Assembly: GCA_003564925.1 (NCBI GenBank)
Contig: PXDW01000104.1
Span: 1 to 14,051, forward strand
Reading direction: 5' to 3'
Origin: Candidatus Woesearchaeota archaeon
Lineage (GTDB): Archaea > Nanobdellota > Nanobdellia > Woesearchaeales > PXDW01
DNA: 14,051 nt
Part shown: positions 7,637 through 13,674 of the stretch, in pieces
Position numbering within the stretch: position 1 is the stretch's first letter
Layout: each line of letters starts with the position of its first letter
Notes under the pieces: model-generated
What the model was told of the DNA's origin: nothing
The model's database searches: none
Seen by the model: only the letters and a program-made list of their open reading frames with translations
Translations under genes and position numbers: made by a program

Positions 7637-8842
7637 ATGCCGAATATTTCTGATAAGAATATGTACGAACCAAGAGAAGACTCTTTTTTGCTTGAAAAAC
7701 ATGTAAAAAATCTGGCTTTTGGCAATGTTCTTGATATAGGAACTGGCTTAGGGATACAAGCAAAAGCAGCTTTAATGAATAAAAAAGTTAAAAATGTTAT
7801 TGCTTCTGATATTGACAAAAAAGCTATTGAAAGGTTAGAGATTGAGATATTAAAAAATAAAAATCTGCATAAAAAGGGCAATGCGAAGATTAAAGTTATC
7901 CGCTCAGATCTTTTCTCTAACATTAAAGGAAGCTTTGATACAATAATATTTAATCCGCCTTACCTCCCGGACTCAGATTATGATAACGACAAAAGCCTTG
8001 GAGGCGGAAAAAAAGGCTTTGAGCTTCTTGAAAAATTCATAAATCAAGTGAGCAATTTTTTGGAGGAAAAAGGCATTGTTCTGATAGTTTTCTCAAGCAT
8101 AACAGGAAAAAAAATAATTGATGATGCTATTAAAGACAATCTTTTGGAATTTGAGATTCTTGAGAAAAAAAGAATATTTTTTGAGGATCTCTATGTATAT
8201 AAAATTACAAAAACTGCTTTGCTAAAAAAAATACAAAAGAATAAAATAAAAGATATTAAATTTTTTATGAAAGGCCACCGCGGAATAATATTTAAAGCTA
8301 AGCTGAATAAAAAAGATGTTGCAGTAAAAATAAAAAGGCCTGAAAGCAAGGCTATTGGAAGAATAGAAAATGAGATAAATTTTCTAAAAAAATTGAATCA
8401 AAAAAATATCGGGCCTAAGCTATTGATTGGAGAAGATGATTTTTTTGCTTATGAATTTTTAGATGGGGATATGATAATTAATTACCTTAAAAAAAACAGA
8501 GAAAATATAAAAAATATAAAAGATACTTTAAAGAAAGTTTTGAAGCAAATGTATATCTTAGATTCTATGAAAATAATGAAAGAAGAGATGCATCATCCTT
8601 TGAAACATATAATAATAAAAGGCAACTTTCCTATACTAATTGATTTTGAGAGGTGCCATTATTCAGAAAAACCAGGAAATACAACTCAATTTATCCAGTT
8701 TATAATAAGCCTAAATGAAGATTTCAAATTGGGACTTAAAAGAGATAATCTCATTAAATCTTCTAAAGAATACAAAAAAAATTATACAAAAAAGAGATTT
8801 GATAGAATCATTGATTTAATTGATCAAGCAATTTGCTCTTAA
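7637..8842 (+). CDS. Fusion of HemK2/Mtq2-type methyltransferase and COG2112-like kinase
   Basis: Residues 1-about 192 are a class I SAM-dependent methyltransferase: YEPREDSFLL (10-19), SAM loop DIGTGLG (33-39), SDID (57-60) and catalytic NPPYLP (106-111). NPPY plus the YEPxEDSFLL lead is the HemK2/Mtq2 signature, whose members methylate the GGQ glutamine of class I release factors with Trm112 as partner. Residues about 205-401 are kinase-like: loop KGHRGIIFKAK (212-222), AVK lysine K231, glutamate E244 or E246, hinge YEFLDGD (272-278) and IDFE (D336) in place of DFG. The HRD loop is replaced by EEMHHPLKHIII (316-327), resembling what I recall of COG2112 predicted archaeal Ser/Thr kinases. 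Substrates are not shown. An alternative start at 7661 (MYEPRED) is 29 bases after a TATA-like ATATTTATATA and may be used. The 3' end overlaps the convergent lipoprotein gene by 27 bases. Confidence 0.85.
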   Translation: MPNISDKNMYEPREDSFLLEKHVKNLAFGNVLDIGTGLGIQAKAALMNKKVKNVIASDIDKKAIERLEIEILKNKNLHKKGNAKIKVIRSDLFSNIKGSFDTIIFNPPYLPDSDYDNDKSLGGGKKGFELLEKFINQVSNFLEEKGIVLIVFSSITGKKIIDDAIKDNLLEFEILEKKRIFFEDLYVYKITKTALLKKIQKNKIKDIKFFMKGHRGIIFKAKLNKKDVAVKIKRPESKAIGRIENEINFLKKLNQKNIGPKLLIGEDDFFAYEFLDGDMIINYLKKNRENIKNIKDTLKKVLKQMYILDSMKIMKEEMHHPLKHIIIKGNFPILIDFERCHYSEKPGNTTQFIQFIISLNEDFKLGLKRDNLIKSSKEYKKNYTKKRFDRIIDLIDQAICS

Positions 8843-9088
8843 TTCCCTATCTGCAATAGAATTACACAAGTTTTTGTTATTTGATAACTGTGCAAATTCA
8901 AAATAGCACAAATCTGTGCATTCTGTGTTATGCATTCCGCCTATTCTCTCGCAGCCATGAAGACAATTATTAAGTTTAATATTATCTGTTTCTCTTACAT
9001 CGATATCAGAATCTGTTGTATTATTATCTCTGCAGCCGCTTATGAATATCAAAGACAAAGTCATGAATAAAAATATTATTTTTATCAT
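8816..9088 (-). CDS. Small Cys-rich lipoprotein
   Basis: A 90-residue product with a lysine near the N-terminus, a hydrophobic stretch (residues 4-17) and a lipobox-like FISGC with C19 as the expected lipid-modified residue, then a low-complexity T/D spacer. The mature part has six cysteines at 42, 46, 57, 61, 75 and 87 in CxxxC, CxxxC and C-x11-C pairs, with CNSIADRELRANC resembling a helical Cys-pair motif I associate with small DPANN secreted proteins. Function unknown; it probably sits outside the membrane with disulfides formed. The start fits a TATA box shared with the divergent gene at 9141. Its last nine codons overlap the end of the plus-strand fusion gene. Confidence 0.7.
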   Translation of the reverse strand: MIKIIFLFMTLSLIFISGCRDNNTTDSDIDVRETDNIKLNNCLHGCERIGGMHNTECTDLCYFEFAQLSNNKNLCNSIADRELRANCLIN

Positions 9089-9109
9089 TATTCAATTAAA
9101 TACAGATAC

Positions 9110-9121
9110 ATATTTAAATAT
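9110..9121. promoter_or_regulatory. Symmetric TATA box shared by two divergent genes
   Basis: ATATTTAAATAT is a perfect 12-base palindrome. Its centre is about 25 bases from the plus-strand ATG at 9141 and about 28 bases from the minus-strand ATG ending at 9088. It is the only clear TATA element in the 52-base gap, so it can serve both directions. Confidence 0.55.
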
Positions 9122-9140
9122 TTTGCCATTATAAATAATT

Positions 9141-9434
9141 ATGGATTTTGCTGAAAAAGTATATGCCCTAGTAAAAAGAGTCCCAGAGGGAAGAGTAACA
9201 ACATACAAAATTATTGCAGAAAAGCTTGGAACAAAAGCCTATAGGGCTGTTGGCTCTGCCTTAAACAGAAATCCTTATTCCCCTGCTGTTCCGTGCCACA
9301 GAGTTATAAAAAGCAACGGCTATGTAGGAGGGTTCGCAAAAGGAACTAATAAAAAAACACAAATGCTAAAAAAAGAAGGAATAGAAATAAAAAATGGAAA
9401 AATAAAAAGAAGATTTATTTTTTCTTTTTCTTGA
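9141..9434 (+). CDS. ogt: O6-alkylguanine-DNA alkyltransferase, one-domain form
   Basis: A 97-residue protein that matches only the C-terminal DNA-binding and active-site domain of the Ogt/MGMT family, which repairs O6-alkylguanine by moving the alkyl group to its own cysteine. The helix-turn-helix begins TTYKIIAEKLG (Y22), then the arginine finger in YRAVGSALNRNP (R35), then PCHRVI with the acceptor C52, and GYVGGFAKG. Because C52 is present this is not an alkyltransferase-like (ATL) protein, which has Trp or Ala there. The usual N-terminal RNase H-like domain is missing; the message begins at this domain, with a TATA box 25 bases ahead, so it is a natural short form rather than a truncation. 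The last 20 bases overlap the end of tfb on the other strand, so the product ends RRFIFSFS. Confidence 0.9.
   Translation: MDFAEKVYALVKRVPEGRVTTYKIIAEKLGTKAYRAVGSALNRNPYSPAVPCHRVIKSNGYVGGFAKGTNKKTQMLKKEGIEIKNGKIKRRFIFSFS
9414..9432 (+). terminator. T-rich tract at the end of ogt
   Basis: The plus strand reads TTTATTTTTTCTTTTTCTT over the ogt stop. This tract is the complement of the lysine codons at the end of tfb, so a single sequence may both end the ogt message and encode the basic tail of TFB. This is inference from the known oligo-T termination in archaea. Confidence 0.4.
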
Positions 9435-10341
9435 CTTTCTTTATTTCCTTTTCAAGCTTTAATTTGTCAAGCAGCTCCTTGTATCTGTTTCTTATAGTAA
9501 CTTCTGTAACACCAGCAACATCTGCAACTTCCCTTTGGGTCTTCTTCTCTCCGTTGATTAAAGCTGCAACATACAAGCCAGCGGCAGCTATCCCTGTAGG
9601 TCCTCTTCCTGAAGTTAGCTCTTCTTTCTGAGCCTTCTCTATTATCTCTATTGATTTGCTTTGAGTTTCAGCGCTTAGCTTTAAAGCAGATGCGAACCTT
9701 GCAATATAATCAGCAGGGTTGCTTGGTAATATGTTTATTCCTAGCTCTCTTGTTACAAACCTGTAAGTTCTTCCTATCTCTTTCTTTTCTATTCCGGAAG
9801 CCTCACTTAACTCATCCAAAGTTCTTGGAACTTCATGTCTTCTGCATGCAGCATATAAGGCTCCTGCAACAACAGATTCCATGCTTCTTCCACGAACAAG
9901 CCCTCTTTGGACAGCCAAGGTGTAAATTCTTGCTGATTCTTCTTCAACTGATTTTGGAAGTTTCAAGAAAGATGATACCCTTTTAAGCTCTGCTAAAGCC
10001 AGCTTTAGGTTTCTCTCGATAGCAGTTGATATCCTATACTGCCATTTTCTTAATCTAAAGAACTTATTTTTGTCCTTTCCGCCTAATTGATAAAGATCGG
10101 CCTTTCTTCCAACTTCTGTTCCTATACCTTGGTCATATTGTGTATAGGTCATTGGAGCTCCTGTTCTTCTTCTTGAATCAGAAACATCACTCTCAAACTC
10201 TCTCCATTCCTGCGTGAAGTCAACCATCTTATCCTCTATAACAAGGCCGCAGTCTTTGCAGATTATTTCGCCTTTGTCTTTATTCCAGAATAAGTTTATT
10301 CCCCCGCATTCAGGGCACTTTTTAACCATTTCAGGACTCAT
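9415..10341 (-). CDS. tfb: Transcription initiation factor B (TFB/TFIIB)
   Basis: A 308-residue factor that binds TBP at TATA/BRE promoters and recruits RNA polymerase. The N-terminal zinc ribbon uses C9, C12, C28 and C31 (CPECG...CKDCG). The B-reader/linker follows, with DFTQEWREF, SRRTGAPMT and IGTEV at about 40-75, then two cyclin folds (about 108-200 and 205-295). The last one ends in the BRE-recognising helix-turn-helix (TQREVADVAGVTEVTIRNRYKEL). The protein ends in a lysine-rich tail. Length and motif order are normal. The start at 10341 lies nine bases after GGGGG in the message (plus-strand 10351-10355), which may act as a ribosome-binding site. A TATA-like AATATAAATAA on the minus strand lies at about 10371-10381. 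Confidence 0.97.
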   Translation of the reverse strand: MSPEMVKKCPECGGINLFWNKDKGEIICKDCGLVIEDKMVDFTQEWREFESDVSDSRRRTGAPMTYTQYDQGIGTEVGRKADLYQLGGKDKNKFFRLRKWQYRISTAIERNLKLALAELKRVSSFLKLPKSVEEESARIYTLAVQRGLVRGRSMESVVAGALYAACRRHEVPRTLDELSEASGIEKKEIGRTYRFVTRELGINILPSNPADYIARFASALKLSAETQSKSIEIIEKAQKEELTSGRGPTGIAAAGLYVAALINGEKKTQREVADVAGVTEVTIRNRYKELLDKLKLEKEIKKVKKKKK

Positions 10342-10370
10342 AATTATCTACCCCCGACAATAATTATCAT

Positions 10371-10386
10371 TTATTTATATTATTTA
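10371..10386 (-). promoter_or_regulatory. Probable tfb promoter
   Basis: On the minus strand ATAATATAAATAA is centred about 35 bases ahead of the tfb ATG, so the leader would be about 10-12 bases and would include the GGGGG run. The A/T-rich gap makes other TATA choices possible. Confidence 0.45.
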
Positions 10387-10477
10387 TTTTGAAATATATA
10401 ATAAAACATAGTTAAGTTTATAAATAAGATTAATAGGTTATATATAAACTTTTTTATTTATTCTTAAAAAAACAAAA

Positions 10478-10486
10478 TTTATATAA
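10478..10486 (+). promoter_or_regulatory. asnB promoter TATA box
   Basis: TTTATATAA is centred about 27 bases ahead of the ATG at 10509, which predicts a leaderless message. Further TATA-like stretches at about 10413-10424 and 10438-10449 lie too far upstream for leaderless initiation. Confidence 0.55.
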
Positions 10487-10508
10487 TAATATACTAATTT
10501 CTAAGAAT

Positions 10509-12410
10509 ATGTGTGGAATTTTATCAGTAATAAATCAAGATATAACAGAAAAAGCATTAAGAAAAGCGTTAAAAACACTAAAACACAGAGGTCCTGATGA
10601 AGAAGGCTATTATGCAGATAAAAAAAATAAGGTTTATTTGGGGCATGCAAGGCTTTCTATAATTGATCTAAATACAGGCAAACAGCCTATTTTTAATGAA
10701 ACTAAAGACCTGATACTTATATCTAATGGAGAGCTATATGATTTTGAGAGAATAAGAACTTCATTAGAAAAAAAAGGGCATAATTTTTATACAAAAACAG
10801 ATTCTGAAGTTATACTGCATTTATATGAAGAATATGGAATGAAATTCTTTAAATACTTAAGAGGGGAGTTTGCTTTTATAATATATGACAAAAGAAAAGG
10901 GAAAATACTTGCTGTAAGGGATAGGTTTGGAATAAAGCCATTATTTTATTCAGAGAATAAGAATAGATTTATTTTTGGCTCAGAGATAAAGACCATATTT
11001 GCAACTTTTTTGGTTGAGAGAAAGCTTGATATAAAGAAATTAAGGGATAATGTCTGTCTTGTTATGGATAATGAGAAGACATATTTCGAAGGGATAAATT
11101 ATGTTCCTCCAGGAAGCTATATTTCTGTTGATTTAAAAAAAGGATTTGAGATAAAAAAATATTGGGATATTAACCTTCCAAAAAGTAAGGAAAAATCAGG
11201 ATTAAAAAGTTTTAAAAAATACAAAGAAGAATTTATCAAAGAGTTTGAAAAAGCTGTAAAACTAAGGCTTAGGGCTGATGTTCCTGTTGGAATATACTTA
11301 AGCGGAGGGATAGACTCGTGTTCAATAGCCGGAACAATCTCGAAATATAAAAAATCAAAAATAAAGGCATTTTCAATAAAATTTGACAACCCTAAGTTTG
11401 ATGAATCAGCAAAAGCCAAAAGGATGGCAGAAAAAATAAAAGCCGATTACTTTGAGGTAAAGGCCGACAGGGAAACGCTCTTAGAAAATTTTGAAAAATC
11501 ATTATGGCACAGCGAAATACCTTCCTCAAATATGCATGGAGTTGCAAAATTCTTATTATCAAAGCTGGCACAAAAGCATGTTAAGGTTATTCTAACGGGA
11601 GAAGGAGGAGACGAGCTTTTTTTAGGTTATGATTATTTTAAAAAAAACAGCAGCTATACTTTTGCAAATGCCTATATGGGAAAGACTTTTGGCAATTTTA
11701 AGAGAAAAGAAAATTCAAACGATATTGCAAAAAAAATAGGATTTGTCCCTCTTAATGAGATGGGATTTCTTTTTTCTGCTAAAGGCCAGGAAATAATTAA
11801 CTCTGTTTTCAATAAAAAACACAGGCTAATGTTGGATAAAACTCATCCTATAAATAGCCTAAAAGAAATACTTGATTTTTCTCAAATACAGGGCAGAAAT
11901 CAGCTCTTAAAGAAACAATATTTTTCTATAAAAGGCATTTTAGCCCCATATATACTTGTTTGTTTAGGAGACAGGCAGGAAATGGCCCATTCAATTGAAG
12001 GAAGAACTCCACTTCTTGACCATAAGGTTTTTGAGATTGTGAAAGAGATTCCAATAAATTATAAGATAAAAAAAGATATTGAAAAATTCTTTTTTAGGGA
12101 AGCTATGAAGGACAGAGTAACACAGGAAGTTTATCAGGGCAGAAAGTGGCAGTTTATGGCTCCCACATTAAAGGTAAATAAGGGAAAAAGCAAAGCAATG
12201 GGGAAGCTAATTGATAAATACCTTTCAAAAGAATCAATAGAAGCTGCACAGGTTTTTGATTATAATTTTGTGAGGAAGCTTTTATTTCTACAGAAAATCA
12301 CGTTTTTCAAAAAAAATATCAATGCAATGATAAATAATCTTCTCATGTACGTTATATCTGTTCAGATTCTGCATAAGAAATTCATATCAGATTTCGAAAA
12401 ATATTGCTGA
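10509..12410 (+). CDS. asnB: Asparagine synthetase, glutamine-hydrolysing
   Basis: A 633-residue enzyme that makes asparagine from aspartate, ATP and glutamine. The N-terminal class II amidotransferase starts directly with the nucleophile Cys2 (MCGIL), so the start is fixed by the chemistry. It continues with LKHRGPDEEG, RLSIIDLNTGKQP, SNGELYD (about 73-79) and the DRFGIKPL loop. The synthetase half has the ATP-pyrophosphatase loop SGGIDS (265-270), a GEGGDELFLGY segment and EGRTPLLD. The family's homologues also act in other amide-forming steps, but the motif set fits AsnB best. The last codons are inside a 13-base tandem duplication that places the stop at 12408-12410. A single copy would instead read through to a stop at 12436. 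Divergent from tfb; the tRNA-Ser gene follows. Confidence 0.92.
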   Translation: MCGILSVINQDITEKALRKALKTLKHRGPDEEGYYADKKNKVYLGHARLSIIDLNTGKQPIFNETKDLILISNGELYDFERIRTSLEKKGHNFYTKTDSEVILHLYEEYGMKFFKYLRGEFAFIIYDKRKGKILAVRDRFGIKPLFYSENKNRFIFGSEIKTIFATFLVERKLDIKKLRDNVCLVMDNEKTYFEGINYVPPGSYISVDLKKGFEIKKYWDINLPKSKEKSGLKSFKKYKEEFIKEFEKAVKLRLRADVPVGIYLSGGIDSCSIAGTISKYKKSKIKAFSIKFDNPKFDESAKAKRMAEKIKADYFEVKADRETLLENFEKSLWHSEIPSSNMHGVAKFLLSKLAQKHVKVILTGEGGDELFLGYDYFKKNSSYTFANAYMGKTFGNFKRKENSNDIAKKIGFVPLNEMGFLFSAKGQEIINSVFNKKHRLMLDKTHPINSLKEILDFSQIQGRNQLLKKQYFSIKGILAPYILVCLGDRQEMAHSIEGRTPLLDHKVFEIVKEIPINYKIKKDIEKFFFREAMKDRVTQEVYQGRKWQFMAPTLKVNKGKSKAMGKLIDKYLSKESIEAAQVFDYNFVRKLLFLQKITFFKKNINAMINNLLMYVISVQILHKKFISDFEKYC

Positions 12411-12421
12411 AAAATATTGCT
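12396..12421 (+). repeat. 13-base tandem duplication over the asnB stop
   Basis: GAAAAATATTGCT occurs twice in direct succession (12396-12408 and 12409-12421) without a mismatch. The asnB stop TGA is formed at the junction (12408-12410). With one copy the frame would read EKYCSKNNI and stop later, so the repeat shortens the C-terminus. Confidence 0.85.
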
Positions 12422-12433
12422 CAAAGAATAACA

Positions 12434-12442
12434 TTTAAATAA
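12434..12442 (+). promoter_or_regulatory. tRNA-Ser promoter TATA box
   Basis: TTTAAATAA is centred about 28 bases ahead of the first base of the tRNA gene, the normal position for an archaeal tRNA promoter. Confidence 0.6.
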
Positions 12443-12503
12443 TAATGCTTTTTCATTCATTTTATGCCGCGGTCGCATAATCTGGCATTGCGCTGGCCTT
12501 GAG

Positions 12504-12539
12504 TTTAAATTTGCCTTTGCAAATTTTTGGCAACCAGAA
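12504..12539 (+). other. tRNA-Ser intron 1 (position 37/38)
   Basis: A 36-base insert after G37, the commonest archaeal tRNA intron site. Inside it AAATTTGC (12507-12514) and GCAAATTT (12519-12526) form a perfect eight-pair hairpin. TTGCC (12511-12515) with GGCAA (12529-12533) is a competing stem that would abut the splice motif. The central helix CTTG/CCAG has one mismatch, so the bulge-helix-bulge is relaxed and the exact splice point is set by the anticodon loop rather than by perfect pairing. Confidence 0.75.
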
Positions 12540-12571
12540 AGCCAGTTTCCTTCGGGATATCCCGGTTCAAA

Positions 12572-12602
12572 AGATGCAAGGTTCAAATCTTCAGTTTGAA
12601 AG
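12572..12602 (+). other. tRNA-Ser intron 2 in the T-loop (position 59/60)
   Basis: A 31-base insert between A59 and T60. The T-stem CCCGG/CCGGG is the outer helix. TTCA (12566-12569) pairs with TGAA (12597-12600) as a perfect four-base central helix, and the two three-base bulges AAA (12570-12572) and AGT (12601-12603) sit where the archaeal splicing endonuclease needs them. Cutting after the second base of each bulge rebuilds the T-loop TTCAAAT exactly. The inner helix is weak. Confidence 0.75.
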
Positions 12603-12666
12603 TCCGGGCCGCGGCGTGACTAACTTCTATCTGTTTGAAAAATGTATTTATTGTGATAAAAGCAAA

Positions 12667-12677
12667 ATTTAAAAATA
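12667..12677 (+). promoter_or_regulatory. Promoter of the gene at 12697
   Basis: ATTTAAAAATA (TATA core 12668-12677) is centred about 25 bases ahead of the ATG, again predicting a leaderless message, separate from the tRNA. Confidence 0.5.
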
Positions 12678-12696
12678 ATATAAGATTTCTGATTAT

Positions 12697-13674
12697 ATGG
12701 GTAAAAGTTTAGATGGATTAAAAGGAAAACATTTTGATACTCTTATTCATTTATTAAACAAAGAATACATAAAAAAAAATGAAAATGCTAATAGGATAGG
12801 TAATGTACATGCATATCTTTCTAACATTATAGAGAATTCTCATCTTTTCGAGTTACCTATTTGTTCTAATGGAATTTCAAATATATCTGAAAAAAGTAAT
12901 GAAGAGTATAAGAAATATATTGATAATTTCTTAAATTTCTCTAGAAATAAGGGAGAATTTTTTTTAAGACCATTCGAATCGACAGGAATTGAAGATCTTG
13001 ATTCTGTGGTTTTTGTTGAAAAAAAAAATTTTAGAGAATTCAGGGTAACATCTTGTTGTTATCTCAGAGAAGAAAGTTTAGGAATCGATGATATTATTAC
13101 AATAAATATTGGGGATATAAATTTAGATGAACCTAAAAAAAATGGAAAGTATAATGGAAGCATAGATATGGAAGTTGGTCTTTTGTACGGATTAGTCTGG
13201 AAAGACAGAAAAAGGCTAAACTCCCCATTAAACTATGAAAAAGCAGTAGAAGATTGTTCTAACCATTTAGGTAGCGCAATGATAACATTTATAGAAGAAT
13301 GTTCATTTATTCTAGACCCCAATAATTTTATTATACATAAAGAAAATACTCAAAGTTATAAAAATAAAAAAAAGAATTCAAATAAGAAAAAAACAAATAT
13401 TCCATTAAGAAAAAAAATAATAAGACCTCATTACATATGTATGAATGATGAAGAAATAAAAGATTATTTTAAAAATCAAACAAATGAAACCAGACCATTG
13501 CATTTTGTAAGGGGACATATAAGGATGCTATTGTCTGATAGATATAAAAAGAACATGACTTTTGTAAAGCAACATTATAGGGGTTATGGAAACATAGAGG
13601 GTAAAAACGGATGGAATTATCACGTAATGTTAAAAGGCGATAATCCAACAGAAATAAAATTCTACAATGGGTGA
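12697..13674 (+). CDS. Unrecognised 325-residue protein with C-terminal basic/aromatic motif
   Basis: I cannot assign a family. The protein has no signal peptide or membrane segment. Residues 1-about 215 look like an alpha/beta domain, with strands such as FFLRPFES, DSVVFVEKK and IITINIGDINLD. A lysine/asparagine-rich linker follows (about 217-238, SYKNKKKNSNKKKTN). The last 60 residues carry RPLHFVRGHIR (266-276), an RYKK, and VKQHYRGYGN, an Arg/His/Lys pattern that recalls the C-termini of many phage- and plasmid-borne hypothetical proteins. That likeness is from memory and gives no function. The gene directly follows a tRNA gene, a common place for acquired DNA, and is very A-rich. Its stop TGA (13672-13674) abuts the stop of the next gene in a TGATCA palindrome. 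Confidence 0.7.
   Translation: MGKSLDGLKGKHFDTLIHLLNKEYIKKNENANRIGNVHAYLSNIIENSHLFELPICSNGISNISEKSNEEYKKYIDNFLNFSRNKGEFFLRPFESTGIEDLDSVVFVEKKNFREFRVTSCCYLREESLGIDDIITINIGDINLDEPKKNGKYNGSIDMEVGLLYGLVWKDRKRLNSPLNYEKAVEDCSNHLGSAMITFIEECSFILDPNNFIIHKENTQSYKNKKKNSNKKKTNIPLRKKIIRPHYICMNDEEIKDYFKNQTNETRPLHFVRGHIRMLLSDRYKKNMTFVKQHYRGYGNIEGKNGWNYHVMLKGDNPTEIKFYNG

Larger units (their letters stand above)
12466..12616 (+). tRNA. tRNA-Ser (UGA anticodon), interrupted by two introns
   Basis: Acceptor strands GCCGCGG (12466-12472) and CCGCGGC (12609-12615) pair fully, with G73 at 12616 as expected for Ser; CCA is not encoded. D-arm: GCA (12475-12477) with TGC (12489-12491) and GG at 12484-12485. Anticodon stem CTGGC (12493-12497) pairs with GCCAG (12541-12545); the loop is CT-TGA-G plus A12540, so the anticodon is TGA (12500-12502). 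The variable arm is long, with stem TCC/GGA around a TTCG loop (12548-12557), which marks a class II tRNA. T-stem CCCGG (12561-12565) pairs with CCGGG (12604-12608). Removing intron 12504-12539 and intron 12572-12602 leaves an 84-base tRNA with a standard T-loop TTCAAAT. Without removing the second intron there is no acceptable T-arm. The anticodon, long variable arm and G73 together fix serine. Confidence 0.88.

Noticed and set aside
9431..9986. Plus-strand frames across tfb
   Set aside because: They are antisense shadows of the well-supported TFB gene.
12362..12586. Minus-strand reading frame across the tRNA-Ser gene
   Set aside because: It runs through the tRNA exons and introns, and has no promoter or recognisable motif.
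12466..12616. Reading the T-arm from the intron copy of TTCAAAT
   Set aside because: The bases around 12582-12588 form only about three pairs and lead to no acceptor match, while CCCGG/CCGGG is perfect and adjacent to the acceptor strand.
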